From NCBI GenBank assembly GCA_028285415.1, contig JANQPF010000005.1:62001-126000 (forward strand): 64,000 bases of DNA. The letters run 5' to 3'. Below, in pieces: positions 48,866 to 56,984 of the stretch (position 1 is the first letter of the stretch; each line of letters opens with the position of its first letter). Source of the DNA: Pseudomonadales bacterium (GTDB lineage Bacteria > Pseudomonadota > Gammaproteobacteria > Pseudomonadales > Azotimanducaceae). Under the pieces are notes generated by a model that saw nothing but the letters and a program-made list of their open reading frames with translations, was not told the origin of the DNA and ran no database searches. Made by a program: the position numbers and the translations under genes.

Positions 48866-49797
48866 GCGGCATGGACCAGCTCACCGAGCGTCGACTCAAA
48901 ACGTTCCCGGCCACCTGGTTGCCAGCCCAGCCGCCTCAATCCCGGGCAGGTCATTTGATTGCGCGGCGGTTCTCCCGCGGCGGGAAGAGGGGCGTCAGAG
49001 TCCGTCAGCCCGGCAAGACCGAGCGCAATCTCACGAGTGCTCACCGTCAGGTCGCTGCAGTTGAATGACCTGCCGCTGACATCGACCTCCGCTGCCGTCA
49101 GCAATCGGTATACGGCATCTGCAACGTCCAGCCCATGCACCTCCGTAGCGCTCCGGACATCGACAATCGCGTTGCCGGCGAGCGCTGCTCTTGCGTAGGC
49201 AAACCACTTCGAACGCTCCGGCGGATCGATCATCCCGTATATCCCCGTGGGTCTCAGACACGCCACGGTGAAGTTGTCCCGGGGTGTCGAGTAGCGCTGT
49301 GCCAGCGTTTCAGTTGCCACCTTGAGTGCGCCATAGTGCGTGTCCGGTGACGTCGGGGTGCTGTCTGCAACCTTCTCTGGCGCATCAGCGGCGCTACCGA
49401 ATACGGCGCGACTGGAAAGCAGAATCACGCGTCGGATGCCGGACTGTCGCGCCGACTCGAGCGCGTTCAAGGTGCCACCGAGGTTGGTTCGCCAGAAGTC
49501 ACCGGGGTTGTCGCCCTCGCCGCCCCGGTAGCGGCCTGGCACGTGTGCAAAGGCACAGTGCACCAGCGCGTCTGCGTGAGCGCACAGCGTCCGCAGACTC
49601 TCCCCGTCCGTCATGCTGCCGAGGTGCCAATTCACAGCATCGCCTCCAGATTGCGCAATCGCCGGCTCGCGCGTCAGACCATGCACCTCGACGTCTTGCG
49701 CTTGCAGAAAGCGGCGGACGAATTGACCGACGATGCCGTTGGCGCCCGTCAGGGCAACCGCGCGCGGAGCTTCAGCCAAGATCGGGGATGGCGCCAT
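48817..49797 (-). CDS. sqdC: NAD-dependent epimerase/dehydratase-like protein, probable SqdC
   Basis: 326 residues from ATG 49797, which lies inside the end of the GT8 gene (26 bp overlap); a TTG nearby is an alternative. Extended short-chain dehydrogenase fold: GANGIVGQF cofactor loop, LSSRAVFGS, and the YxxxK pair in HYGALK. In Rhodobacter sphaeroides the third gene of sqdBDC codes for such a protein, and its loss leaves a sulfoquinovosyl-dihydroxyacetone intermediate. The call rests on fold plus position behind sqdB and the GT8 gene. A sugar epimerase with another role is possible. Confidence 0.7.
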   Translation of the reverse strand: MAPSPILAEAPRAVALTGANGIVGQFVRRFLQAQDVEVHGLTREPAIAQSGGDAVNWHLGSMTDGESLRTLCAHADALVHCAFAHVPGRYRGGEGDNPGDFWRTNLGGTLNALESARQSGIRRVILLSSRAVFGSAADAPEKVADSTPTSPDTHYGALKVATETLAQRYSTPRDNFTVACLRPTGIYGMIDPPERSKWFAYARAALAGNAIVDVRSATEVHGLDVADAVYRLLTAAEVDVSGRSFNCSDLTVSTREIALGLAGLTDSDAPLPAAGEPPRNQMTCPGLRRLGWQPGGRERFESTLGELVHAAQSVTMFTSSSSTDIR

Positions 49798-50554
49798 GGT
49801 CGTAGACCGTCTGCCAGAGTTCGATCAGCGGTTGCAGCTTTGCGCGCTTGGGGTGATCGGGCTGCCAGGGCTTCTCATACTGGAAATGGATCACCCTGAT
49901 GGACGCCCAGTCCCACAACTGCGGCAGGTTGAAGTACAGGTACTGCAGCGCGTTGTAGGTGTACGGCAGCCCATGCCAATCCCGAAAATAATCCTGCAGA
50001 AAAGTCTGGTCGGTGCGAGGCCAGTAGGCCTCGGGCGCGTCCAGCCGCGCGACCATGTCCGCGTAGGTGTCGCGAGAGGGCGCCGCAACGAACACGCCGG
50101 AGTTCAGGCGATGCATGTCATCCAGGCTTTCGTACAGGTTCGGGGCCCCGCTGAACTCGGGATAGCCGAAGAGTTTGTCGATGTTTTTGATGACGAGCGT
50201 GTCAGCGTCGAGGAACACGACGCGTCTGTAGTCCGTCAGCTCCCAGAGGCGCAGCTTACAGAAGTTGTCCAGCGGGTCGTGAAATGCCGGTTTTTCGCCT
50301 TTGGTGAAAGGCGACTGTGCGTGCTGCGCCTGACGATTGTGACGGCTGCGGAATTCGCCGGACAAATCGGGCTGCGCTACGGGCAGCATCTTGCATCCCG
50401 CCTCGCGAAGCCTCTCCACATCTGCTTCCGGTACGCCGGAGGTGGCCAGCACCAAGAGCGGATACTCGGCGCCGACGGCCGTCAGCGAGCGGGCCAGCGC
50501 CGTGGCGCCAATCGCATAGTCCGTGTTGGTGACCAGGGTAACGTAGGCGTACAT
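49772..50554 (-). CDS. sqdD: Family 8 glycosyltransferase, probable SqdD
   Basis: 260 residues from ATG 50554; a longer frame to 50617 would enter the sqdB gene and has no family similarity. The glycogenin-like GT8 fold (PF01501) shows YVTLVTNTDYAIGATALARS at the N-terminus, the metal-binding DxD in VVFLDADTLVIKN, NSGVFVAAPS and FHYEKPW-like IHFQYEKPWQ. It is a retaining transferase using a UDP-sugar. In R. sphaeroides SqdD, of this family, is thought to move sulfoquinovose onto an acceptor. It lies 19 bp behind sqdB and overlaps sqdC. Confidence 0.76.
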   Translation of the reverse strand: MYAYVTLVTNTDYAIGATALARSLTAVGAEYPLLVLATSGVPEADVERLREAGCKMLPVAQPDLSGEFRSRHNRQAQHAQSPFTKGEKPAFHDPLDNFCKLRLWELTDYRRVVFLDADTLVIKNIDKLFGYPEFSGAPNLYESLDDMHRLNSGVFVAAPSRDTYADMVARLDAPEAYWPRTDQTFLQDYFRDWHGLPYTYNALQYLYFNLPQLWDWASIRVIHFQYEKPWQPDHPKRAKLQPLIELWQTVYDHGAIPDLG

Positions 50555-50573
50555 GAGGACGCGTGAGCGACGC

Positions 50574-51812
50574 TCAGTCCATGGATACCGATTTGTCGGG
50601 CGTCTCGGACAGATCAACTTCGACCACGCGGTTCATGCCTGCCGCCCGCTCCCGGTTCCACGGACTGTTGCATGGAATGCGACCTGGATCGATGCGGTGC
50701 TTGTACCTGCGTGCAACGTCGAGCAGCTCGTCCATCAGCCCTTCACGCAGCGTGATGGGGTTCAGGCCAAGATCCAGAAACTGATCGTTCTTGACCACAA
50801 GGTCGTTCTCGTCGGCTTCGTTGCGTGGATTGGGCAGGTAGCTCACAGGCACGTCGGTCATTTCGCTGATCATCTCGGCGAGATCGCGAATGCGGTGGGT
50901 CTCTGTCATCTGATTGTATATTTTGGTCCGCTCACCCGCGCTCGGCGGATTCTGCAGAGCTAGCTCGAGACATCTGACGGAATCCTGGATGTGGATAAAG
51001 GCGCGGGTTTGACCGCCGGTACCATGGACCGTCAGCGGATAACCGATGGCCGCCTGTATCAGAAAGCGGTTGAGCACCGTGCCGTAGTCACCGTCGTAGT
51101 CGAAGCGGTTGATGAGCTGGTCGTGGCGCCGAGTTTGATCGGTATGGGTACCCCAGACGATACCCTGATGCAGATCCGTGATCCGCAGGCCGTCGTTTCT
51201 GGCGTAGAACTGGAACAGCAGCTGATCCAGGCACTTGGTCATGTGGTAAATGCTGCCCGGGTTTGCCGGGTAGAGGATTTCCTGCTCTGCGCTGCTGCCG
51301 TCTTCGAGGGTCACGTCCACGGACAGGTACCCTTCAGGGATAGCTGCACCGACCGTTGAGTATCCGTAAACACCCATGGTGCCCATGTGTAATAAGTGGG
51401 CGTCGATATCCGTCTCAACCAGGGCATTCAGCAGGTTTTGCGTCGCGTTGACGTTGTTGTTGACCGTGTAGTTTTTGTGCCGGTCCGACTTCATCGAATA
51501 GGGCGCAGCTCGCTGTTGCGCAAAGTGGAGCACGGCATCCGGACGCCAATTGGTGAGAAACGCCTTGAGTCGTTCATACTCGTCGGCAACGTTGATGAGC
51601 TCGAAGCCGAGAGAAGCGCCGGATACGTCCCGCCAGATGCGGATCCTTTCCTGGATGGAATCCATTGGCGTCAGCGACTGCACGCCGAGTTCCGTGTCTA
51701 TCCAGCGGCGCGAGAGATTGTCGACTATGGTGATTTCGTGACCGAGGGCTGAAAGGTGGAGCGTGGCGGGCCAACCGATGAAACCATCGCCGCCAAGGAT
51801 TGCGATACGCAA
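50574..51812 (-). CDS. sqdB: UDP-sulfoquinovose synthase
   Basis: 412 residues from TTG 51812, with GAGAGG seven bases upstream. Closely matches the SQD1/SqdB family along its length: GGDGFIGWPATLHLS cofactor loop, VDNLSRRWID, SLTPMDSIQERI, HFAQQRAAPYSM, catalytic Thr145 (HMGTMGVYG), Tyr189 and Lys193 (IYHMTK), NRFDYDGDYGTVLNRF and HGTGGQTRAFIHIQD. It adds sulfite to UDP-glucose to give UDP-sulfoquinovose, the head group donor of sulfolipid SQDG. The HFAQQRAAPYSM and NRFDYD...GTVLNRF signatures separate it from ordinary UDP-glucose epimerases. First gene of the operon. Confidence 0.93.
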   Translation of the reverse strand: MRIAILGGDGFIGWPATLHLSALGHEITIVDNLSRRWIDTELGVQSLTPMDSIQERIRIWRDVSGASLGFELINVADEYERLKAFLTNWRPDAVLHFAQQRAAPYSMKSDRHKNYTVNNNVNATQNLLNALVETDIDAHLLHMGTMGVYGYSTVGAAIPEGYLSVDVTLEDGSSAEQEILYPANPGSIYHMTKCLDQLLFQFYARNDGLRITDLHQGIVWGTHTDQTRRHDQLINRFDYDGDYGTVLNRFLIQAAIGYPLTVHGTGGQTRAFIHIQDSVRCLELALQNPPSAGERTKIYNQMTETHRIRDLAEMISEMTDVPVSYLPNPRNEADENDLVVKNDQFLDLGLNPITLREGLMDELLDVARRYKHRIDPGRIPCNSPWNRERAAGMNRVVEVDLSETPDKSVSMD

Positions 51813-51933
51813 ATGAATGCCTCTCTATAATTGTGTCATTGAGGGTCTGAGGGCGGCTAGACTAGCAGGGGGGCGGTTAAAAACAACTCAGGGTCAACCC
51901 GTATTCCGGGTGCCGGTCGCGCAGACGGGTGGG

Positions 51934-51962
51934 TTCACTTTTCGACGCTTTGAATGTAAAGT
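51934..51962 (+). promoter_or_regulatory. Candidate tRNA-Lys promoter (TTCACT-17-TAAAGT)
   Basis: TTCACT (51934-51939) and TAAAGT (51957-51962) are 17 bp apart, upstream of the tRNA, and a G+C-rich stretch (TCGCGCCTCG) follows the -10, as is common for stable-RNA promoters. Matches to consensus are moderate. Confidence 0.35.
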
Positions 51963-51978
51963 TCGCGCCTCGATTTTG

Positions 51979-52054
51979 GGGTCGTTAGCTCAGCTGGTAG
52001 AGCACCGGGCTTTTAACCCGTTGGTCCTGGGTTCGAATCCCAGACGACCCACCA
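51979..52054 (+). tRNA. tRNA-Lys (anticodon TTT), CCA encoded
   Basis: 76 nt cloverleaf. Acceptor stem GGGTCGT pairs with ACGACCC; D-arm AGCTCAGCTGGTAGAGC; anticodon stem CCGGG/CCCGT with loop CTTTTAA, anticodon TTT; T-arm CTGGGTTCGAATCCCAG; discriminator A and genomic CCA. It lies divergently from sqdB and in front of the aruI gene. Confidence 0.96.
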
Positions 52055-52196
52055 TGATCTCGCGCGTAGCGCGAGCTCTGTCGAGTTTTGCGCTTTGCGC
52101 AAAACATCGCTCAGCTCGATGGGCGGACCCCGGGCTCGAAGGAAGGGTTTCCCGGGGCCCACCAAACTGCAGTTTGTCCTGTCCTGCTTCAGACAG
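52055..52196 (+). repeat. Palindrome cluster directly downstream of tRNA-Lys
   Basis: Five inverted repeats in 140 bp: CTCGCGC-GTA-GCGCGAG (52059-52075); GTTTTGCGC-TTT-GCGCAAAAC (52085-52105, nine perfect pairs); CCCCGGG...CCCGGGG (52128-52157); CAAACTGCAGTTTG (52163-52176); and CTGTC...GACAG (52179-52196). The tRNA's terminal CCCACCA (52048-52054) recurs at 52158-52164, framing the first three. The first hairpins lack a T run and are not ordinary terminators. It may be a small repeat element or the remains of an integration at the tRNA end. No coding sequence. Confidence 0.6.
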
Positions 52197-52216
52197 TCGA
52201 CCGTATAAGTCTTCTA

Positions 52217-53794
52217 ATGATGCAACTCGCCCAGGCCATTCTAGATACGTTGGAACGCTGTGGTGTCGATACCGTTTTTGGTATTCCCGGCAATCACAAC
52301 GTTGAGCTCTATCGATACTTACCCGAAAGCAATATTCGGCACGTGACGGCGCGTCACGAGCAGGGTGCCGGCTTCATGGCGGATGGTTATGCCAGAGCCA
52401 CGGGGCGTCCGGGTGTTTGTTTTGTCATCAGCGGGCCGGGGGTCACGAACGTGGCTACCGCGATGGCGCAGGCGCTCGGCGATTCGGTGCCGATGCTGGT
52501 CATTGCAACCGTTGGGGACCAGGCGGAGGCAGAAGGTCGTCTCCACGAATTGCCGGATCAACTCGCCCTCGCTCGCCAGGTTGCGGTAGAGGCGTCGCAG
52601 CCGGCGTCGCCGCAGGACGCGGCCGGTTGCATCGCCCGGTTCCTCTTGAACCCGGAGCGCCCCGGACCGCACTACGTGCAGATTCCCCTGTCCTGGTGGC
52701 GTGCAGGCGTTTCTCAGGAAGCGCTGCCCGACGTTGCGGGGGCCGTCCCGGGCAGGGAAGAGTTGGATCGAGCGGCAGCCATGATTGAAGAGGCGGTGCG
52801 TCCGTTGCTGCTCGTGGGTGGTGGCTGTCAGGACGCAGCGGACGAGGTGCGGACCCTGGCCGAAAGCCTGGCTGCGCCGGTGATCAATACGGTGAACGCC
52901 AAAGGCGTTCTGTCGCCGGTGCACCATCTTGCGGTTGGCGGGTCACCGTCGCTCGAACCCGTGCGAAGCTTGATTGAGCGCGCAGATCTTCTCATTGCGG
53001 TTGGCACTGAGCTTGGCGAAACCGACTATGACCTGCTGATGGTCGGGGATATCGAGTGGCGCACGCCGATGATCCGTATCGACGTTGACGCAAACGCCGC
53101 GCAAAAGAACGTCAACCCGTCTGTTACGCTGGTGGGCGATGCGGCATCCACGCTCGATGCGCTGGGAGACACGCTCCCGGGAAATCCCCGCGCCGAGTGG
53201 ACGGATGCTGGCGAGGTCCGTGCCGCTTGTGCTCGCGAGCCGCACATGCATCCGGCCTTTGCCGAGGTTTTTGCCGCCATCGACGAACTGCATCCGGGTG
53301 CGGTGATTGTCGGCGATTCCACGCGGCCCACGTACTACGCAACCTGGATGTGGGAACGGCCCGAGCCTCGCCGTTACTTTCATTCCGTTTCTGGCTACGG
53401 CACGTTGGGTTATGCCCTGCCGGCTGCCATTGGCGCCCAGCTTGGCGTTGCCGAACCCGTCATCGGCATCATTGGCGACGGCGGGCTGCTGTTTACCCTG
53501 GGAGAGCTGGCCGTGGCTGTCCACGAGAAGCTCTGCGTGCGTTTGATTGTCTGGGACAATTCGGGATATCAGGAAATTGCCCATAGCATGGCGGCACGGC
53601 AGATCGACACCGGCTCAACGCAGTACGATGCGCCGGACTTTGCCGCCCTGGCAGCCGGCTTCGGCGCCAGGTTTGCAGCACCCGGCAACGTCGATGAGTT
53701 CAAACAGGCGCTCGGCGAGCCGGTGGACGGTCCGCAGGTCATTGTCCTTGCTGAAGACCTTTTCGTTAACGGAGCATCTGGAGACTGGTATTGA
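52217..53794 (+). CDS. aruI: Thiamine-diphosphate decarboxylase, AruI-like (5-guanidino-2-oxopentanoate decarboxylase)
   Basis: 525 residues from ATG 52217 (or the second ATG 52220); the longer frame crosses the palindrome cluster and has no similarity. ThDP enzyme with the acetolactate-synthase fold: FGIPGNHNVELYRYLP, catalytic Glu48 in RHEQGAGFMADGYAR, ISGPGVTNVATAMAQA, and the ThDP/Mg site GDGGLLFTLGELA ending in NSGYQEI. The HVTxRHEQGAGFMADGYAR region and pairing with an AruH-like aminotransferase fit AruI, which decarboxylates 2-ketoarginine. Another 2-oxoacid decarboxylase or acetolactate-synthase paralogue is possible. Confidence 0.78.
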   Translation: MMQLAQAILDTLERCGVDTVFGIPGNHNVELYRYLPESNIRHVTARHEQGAGFMADGYARATGRPGVCFVISGPGVTNVATAMAQALGDSVPMLVIATVGDQAEAEGRLHELPDQLALARQVAVEASQPASPQDAAGCIARFLLNPERPGPHYVQIPLSWWRAGVSQEALPDVAGAVPGREELDRAAAMIEEAVRPLLLVGGGCQDAADEVRTLAESLAAPVINTVNAKGVLSPVHHLAVGGSPSLEPVRSLIERADLLIAVGTELGETDYDLLMVGDIEWRTPMIRIDVDANAAQKNVNPSVTLVGDAASTLDALGDTLPGNPRAEWTDAGEVRAACAREPHMHPAFAEVFAAIDELHPGAVIVGDSTRPTYYATWMWERPEPRRYFHSVSGYGTLGYALPAAIGAQLGVAEPVIGIIGDGGLLFTLGELAVAVHEKLCVRLIVWDNSGYQEIAHSMAARQIDTGSTQYDAPDFAALAAGFGARFAAPGNVDEFKQALGEPVDGPQVIVLAEDLFVNGASGDWY

Positions 53795-54966
53795 GCCAAC
53801 TACCTTTCAGTGAGTATTGCGCGCGCATGGAGGGTCCGGACGACGGTGTCTGGCGAATCCACTATGAAGCCATCGCGCGCCAGGAAGCCGGTGAGGACGT
53901 CATCCTCATGAGCGTGGGTGATCCTGATTTCGCAACGCCCGATGACATCATCGAAAAGCTGGTTGCGCAGATACGCTGTGGCAGGACCCACTACTCTCCT
54001 GCCGCCGGCGAACTCGAGCTCCGCCAGGCCATTGCGGACCTGGAAACCAGCGGTACCGGGCGCACCTTTGGCGCTGATGACTTTGTCATCCTGCCGGGTG
54101 CTACAGCCGCTGTTTACGCGACGCTTGCCTGCATCTGCAATCCGGGCGACGAGGTGGTGATTCCTGAGCCGATGTACATTGGCTACCAGGCGATGATCAG
54201 CGCGCTGGGCATCCACGTGCGGTCCGTGCCGCTGGATCTTGCCAACGGCGGTGCGCTGGAGGCTCAGGCTGTCCTGGATCTCGTGACGGACAGGACCAGG
54301 GCGGTATTGATCAACACGCCCGGTAATCCATTCGGCAACATTGTCCGTAAAGAAGTTTTGACTGAGCTTGCGGCAGCGCTTCTCGAGCGGGACGTCTGGC
54401 TGATCAGCGACGAGGTGTATTCCCTCTTCACCTACGATGAGCCTCATGTCTCGCTGCTCAAGGCGGCTGCGAGCCTGGACAACGTGGTTGTCATCGACGG
54501 CTTATCGAAGTCTCACGCCATGACCGGATGGAGGATCGGCTGGGTTTGCGGGCCGCCGTCGATGGTAGCAGCGCTCACCGCCTACTGCGGCACCGCGTTT
54601 TTTGGCTGCAGTCAATTCATCCAGGATGCCGCCGCTTACGCGCTGCAGCACAACGGACCACACGTGGACCGGATGTGCGAAGCGTATCGCGAACGACGGG
54701 ATCTGGTGATCAACCGCCTCGACAAGCTCGACCAGCTCGGTTACGTGCGTCCCAAGGCAGGCATGTTCGTGATGATGGATGTGAGCCGGGTCTGCAACGA
54801 CGGCGAAGTCTTCGCCCAGGGACTGCTCGACGAGCAGGACATGTCGGTGATTCCGGGCGCGGGCTTCGGGCCGTCAGCGGTGCCGTATGTGCGTCTCAGC
54901 CTGACCCACACGATGGATGTGCTCGACCGGGCAATGGACCGGATCGAAACCTACGTCAGCGGCTAG
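53791..54966 (+). CDS. aruH: PLP aminotransferase, AruH-like (arginine:pyruvate transaminase)
   Basis: 391 residues from TTG 53791 (TTGA overlap with aruI). Fold type I: LMSVGDPDFATP, THYSPAAGELELRQAI, Asn179 (NTPGNP), Asp207 (ISDEVYS) and Schiff-base Lys240 in GLSKSHAMTGWRIGWV. The SLSKSHAMTGWR-like block and FIQDAAA match P. aeruginosa AruH. Together AruH and AruI turn arginine to 4-guanidinobutyraldehyde in the arginine transaminase pathway. The aruRS two-component genes are absent. It ends 7 bp from the convergent selO stop. Confidence 0.8.
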   Translation: MSQLPFSEYCARMEGPDDGVWRIHYEAIARQEAGEDVILMSVGDPDFATPDDIIEKLVAQIRCGRTHYSPAAGELELRQAIADLETSGTGRTFGADDFVILPGATAAVYATLACICNPGDEVVIPEPMYIGYQAMISALGIHVRSVPLDLANGGALEAQAVLDLVTDRTRAVLINTPGNPFGNIVRKEVLTELAAALLERDVWLISDEVYSLFTYDEPHVSLLKAAASLDNVVVIDGLSKSHAMTGWRIGWVCGPPSMVAALTAYCGTAFFGCSQFIQDAAAYALQHNGPHVDRMCEAYRERRDLVINRLDKLDQLGYVRPKAGMFVMMDVSRVCNDGEVFAQGLLDEQDMSVIPGAGFGPSAVPYVRLSLTHTMDVLDRAMDRIETYVSG

Positions 54967-54973
54967 GCGCCGT

Positions 54974-56524
54974 TCACGAACTGCAGGACAGCATCGAGCA
55001 GCCCACCCGGGTGCGCGCCCACTCCGGGCGTTTCGCGGCGTATTCCTCGTGCTCGGGCTGCTCGTCGTAAGGCCGGCGCAGCACCTCCAGAAGCGTGTTG
55101 GTCAGGGTGTAGTCCCCCTTGGCGGCATCATCTATTGCCAGCTGCGCGATGTAGTTGCGCAGGACGTACTTCGGGTTGACGGCATTCATCGATGCCGATC
55201 TCGTCGCAGGATCGACCTGCTGCAGCTCGAGCACGGCCGCGTAGCGGCTCAGCCAGTTTTGGGCCTCGTTGTTCACCTTGACGCTCGGCCCTCCGTAGTA
55301 TGCCTCGTGCAGCGCATCGGCATCCGGGCCGCCCTGGTCCACCATCGCGAGACTGCGGAAGAAAATGGTCATGTCGGTTTCCGCCAGGGTCAGGAGGTTC
55401 AGGAGGCCGTTCACGAGGTCGGCGTCGTAGGCCGCGAGTCCCAGCTTTGCGGCCATCATGTCCTGCCAGCCCGCTTCGTAGCTTTGTGCGTAGGTGGTCA
55501 GCGCTTCTTCAAGAGGCGCCGTGTCGTCGATCAACGGTACCAGCGCGTTGGCCAGCTGCATCAGATTCCACTGCCCGATGCCGGGTTGCTGCCCGTAGCG
55601 ATAGCGGCGGTTGGTCGCGTCCGTGGTGTTCGGCGTCCAGTTTGGATCGAAATCTTCCAGCCATCCGTAGGGACCGTAGTCGATGGTCTCACCCAGAACG
55701 GACATGTTGTCCGTGTTCATGACGCCGTGTACAAAACCCACGCGCATCCACTCGACCATGAGCCTGGCGGTGCGCTGGCAGACTTCGTTGAACCAGGCGA
55801 CGTAAACGTCGCGGTTGATGCCGGTTGTGGGAACCAGCTCGGCGAAATCGCGCGCGATGACGTAATCGGTGAATGCCTTGAGGAGATCAACTTCGTTGCG
55901 CGCCGTCAGCATCTGGAAGTGGCCAAAGCGCACGAAGGACGGGCTCATGCGACAAACGACCGCGCCGGGTTCCTCCTCCGGGTGGCCGTCATACAGCATG
56001 TCGCGCACCACACCTTCGCCGGTCACGATCAGGCTCAGGGCGCGGGTTGTGGGTACGCCCAGATGAAACATGGCTTCGCTGCACAAAAACTCGCGCAGGC
56101 TCGAGCGCAGCACCGCCAGACCGTCGGCCGTCCGGGAGTAGGGCGTCGGACCGGCACCTTTGAGCTGCAGCATCCAATGACCCTCGGCGGTTTCGACTTC
56201 GCCGAGGTTGATCGCGCGGCCGTCGCCCAGCTGCCCCGCCCAGTTGCCGAACTGATGACCGCCGTAGCAGGTTGCATGCGGATCCATCCCCTCGAGGGTC
56301 CGGTTACCCGCAAACACCTCTGCAAACTCCGGCGTTTCGCAGTCTTGAGGTTCGAGACCAATGAGGCCGGCCGCCTCTCTGGAGTACGCGACCAGCGCCG
56401 GGGCTGCAACGGTTGCCGGAGTTACCCGTGAGTAGAGCGCGTGTTGCACCTGGCGCCGATAGTTCTCCGTGACCGGATCGGCCGGCAGCGCGCTGGTGAA
56501 TTGATTGTCGAATGTCAGCTGCAT
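54974..56524 (-). CDS. selO: Protein adenylyltransferase SelO (YdiU)
   Basis: 516 residues, close to E. coli YdiU (478). Pseudokinase-fold AMPylator (PF02696): CYGGHQFGNWAGQLGDGRA, LQLKGAGPTPYSR, GVMNTDNMSVLGETIDYGPY, and the C-terminal GCSMLSCSS, where the cysteine replaces the selenocysteine of animal SELENOO. It transfers AMP to redox-related proteins. It stands alone, convergent with aruH and divergent from the SnoaL/Rieske pair over 63 bp. Confidence 0.94.
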   Translation of the reverse strand: MQLTFDNQFTSALPADPVTENYRRQVQHALYSRVTPATVAAPALVAYSREAAGLIGLEPQDCETPEFAEVFAGNRTLEGMDPHATCYGGHQFGNWAGQLGDGRAINLGEVETAEGHWMLQLKGAGPTPYSRTADGLAVLRSSLREFLCSEAMFHLGVPTTRALSLIVTGEGVVRDMLYDGHPEEEPGAVVCRMSPSFVRFGHFQMLTARNEVDLLKAFTDYVIARDFAELVPTTGINRDVYVAWFNEVCQRTARLMVEWMRVGFVHGVMNTDNMSVLGETIDYGPYGWLEDFDPNWTPNTTDATNRRYRYGQQPGIGQWNLMQLANALVPLIDDTAPLEEALTTYAQSYEAGWQDMMAAKLGLAAYDADLVNGLLNLLTLAETDMTIFFRSLAMVDQGGPDADALHEAYYGGPSVKVNNEAQNWLSRYAAVLELQQVDPATRSASMNAVNPKYVLRNYIAQLAIDDAAKGDYTLTNTLLEVLRRPYDEQPEHEEYAAKRPEWARTRVGCSMLSCSS

Positions 56525-56587
56525 GGGTCTGGGTGACTGAGTGCGAATGCGCTAGATTACCCGAAGTTCAAGCAGCGAGGGCGAATT

Positions 56588-56968
56588 GTGCAACTCGAGC
56601 AGGCGGAATTTGCCAACGAGGCGTTCTATCTGGCGTTCGAAGGAAAAGACTTCGAAGCCATGTCCAACCTCTGGTCGAGCGAGCGCGAGGTTGTCTGCCT
56701 GCATCCCGGCTGGCCGGCGCTCGTCGGGCGCGACGCGGTGCTCGACAGCTGGCGCAACATCCTCGCCAATCCGCGGCAGGGTCAGGTGAGTTTCTATGGC
56801 GCAGTCTGCCAGCAGATTGCGGCCGACGCCGTCATGGTCGTCTGCTACGAGCAGGCGGGTGATGCGGTCATGGTTGCCACGAACGTCTTTGCCGCGGAAG
56901 ACGATCGGCTGTGTCTCGTCTCACATCACGCCGGGTATTGTGCCAACCCTCCAGAACCGCCAGCCTGA
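56588..56968 (+). CDS. SnoaL-like/NTF2-fold protein
   Basis: 126 residues from GTG 56588. NTF2-like cone fold: NEAFYLAFEGKDFEAMSNLW, then VVCLHPGWPALVGRDAVLDS and alternating strands (FYGAVCQQIAADAVMVVCYE). The HPGW motif marks the DUF4440/SnoaL_3 type. Function unknown. It lies 16 bp before the Rieske gene. Ring-hydroxylase beta subunits share this fold but are longer (about 160-190), so it is probably not a classical beta subunit. Confidence 0.82.
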   Translation: MQLEQAEFANEAFYLAFEGKDFEAMSNLWSSEREVVCLHPGWPALVGRDAVLDSWRNILANPRQGQVSFYGAVCQQIAADAVMVVCYEQAGDAVMVATNVFAAEDDRLCLVSHHAGYCANPPEPPA

Positions 56969-56984
56969 TGGGGAGCAGATCTGT

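Noticed and set aside
54917-56431. Long plus-strand frame (504 codons) opposite selO
   Set aside because: SelO motifs on the minus strand are unmistakable. The opposite frame shows only Val/Arg/His-rich low-meaning sequence.
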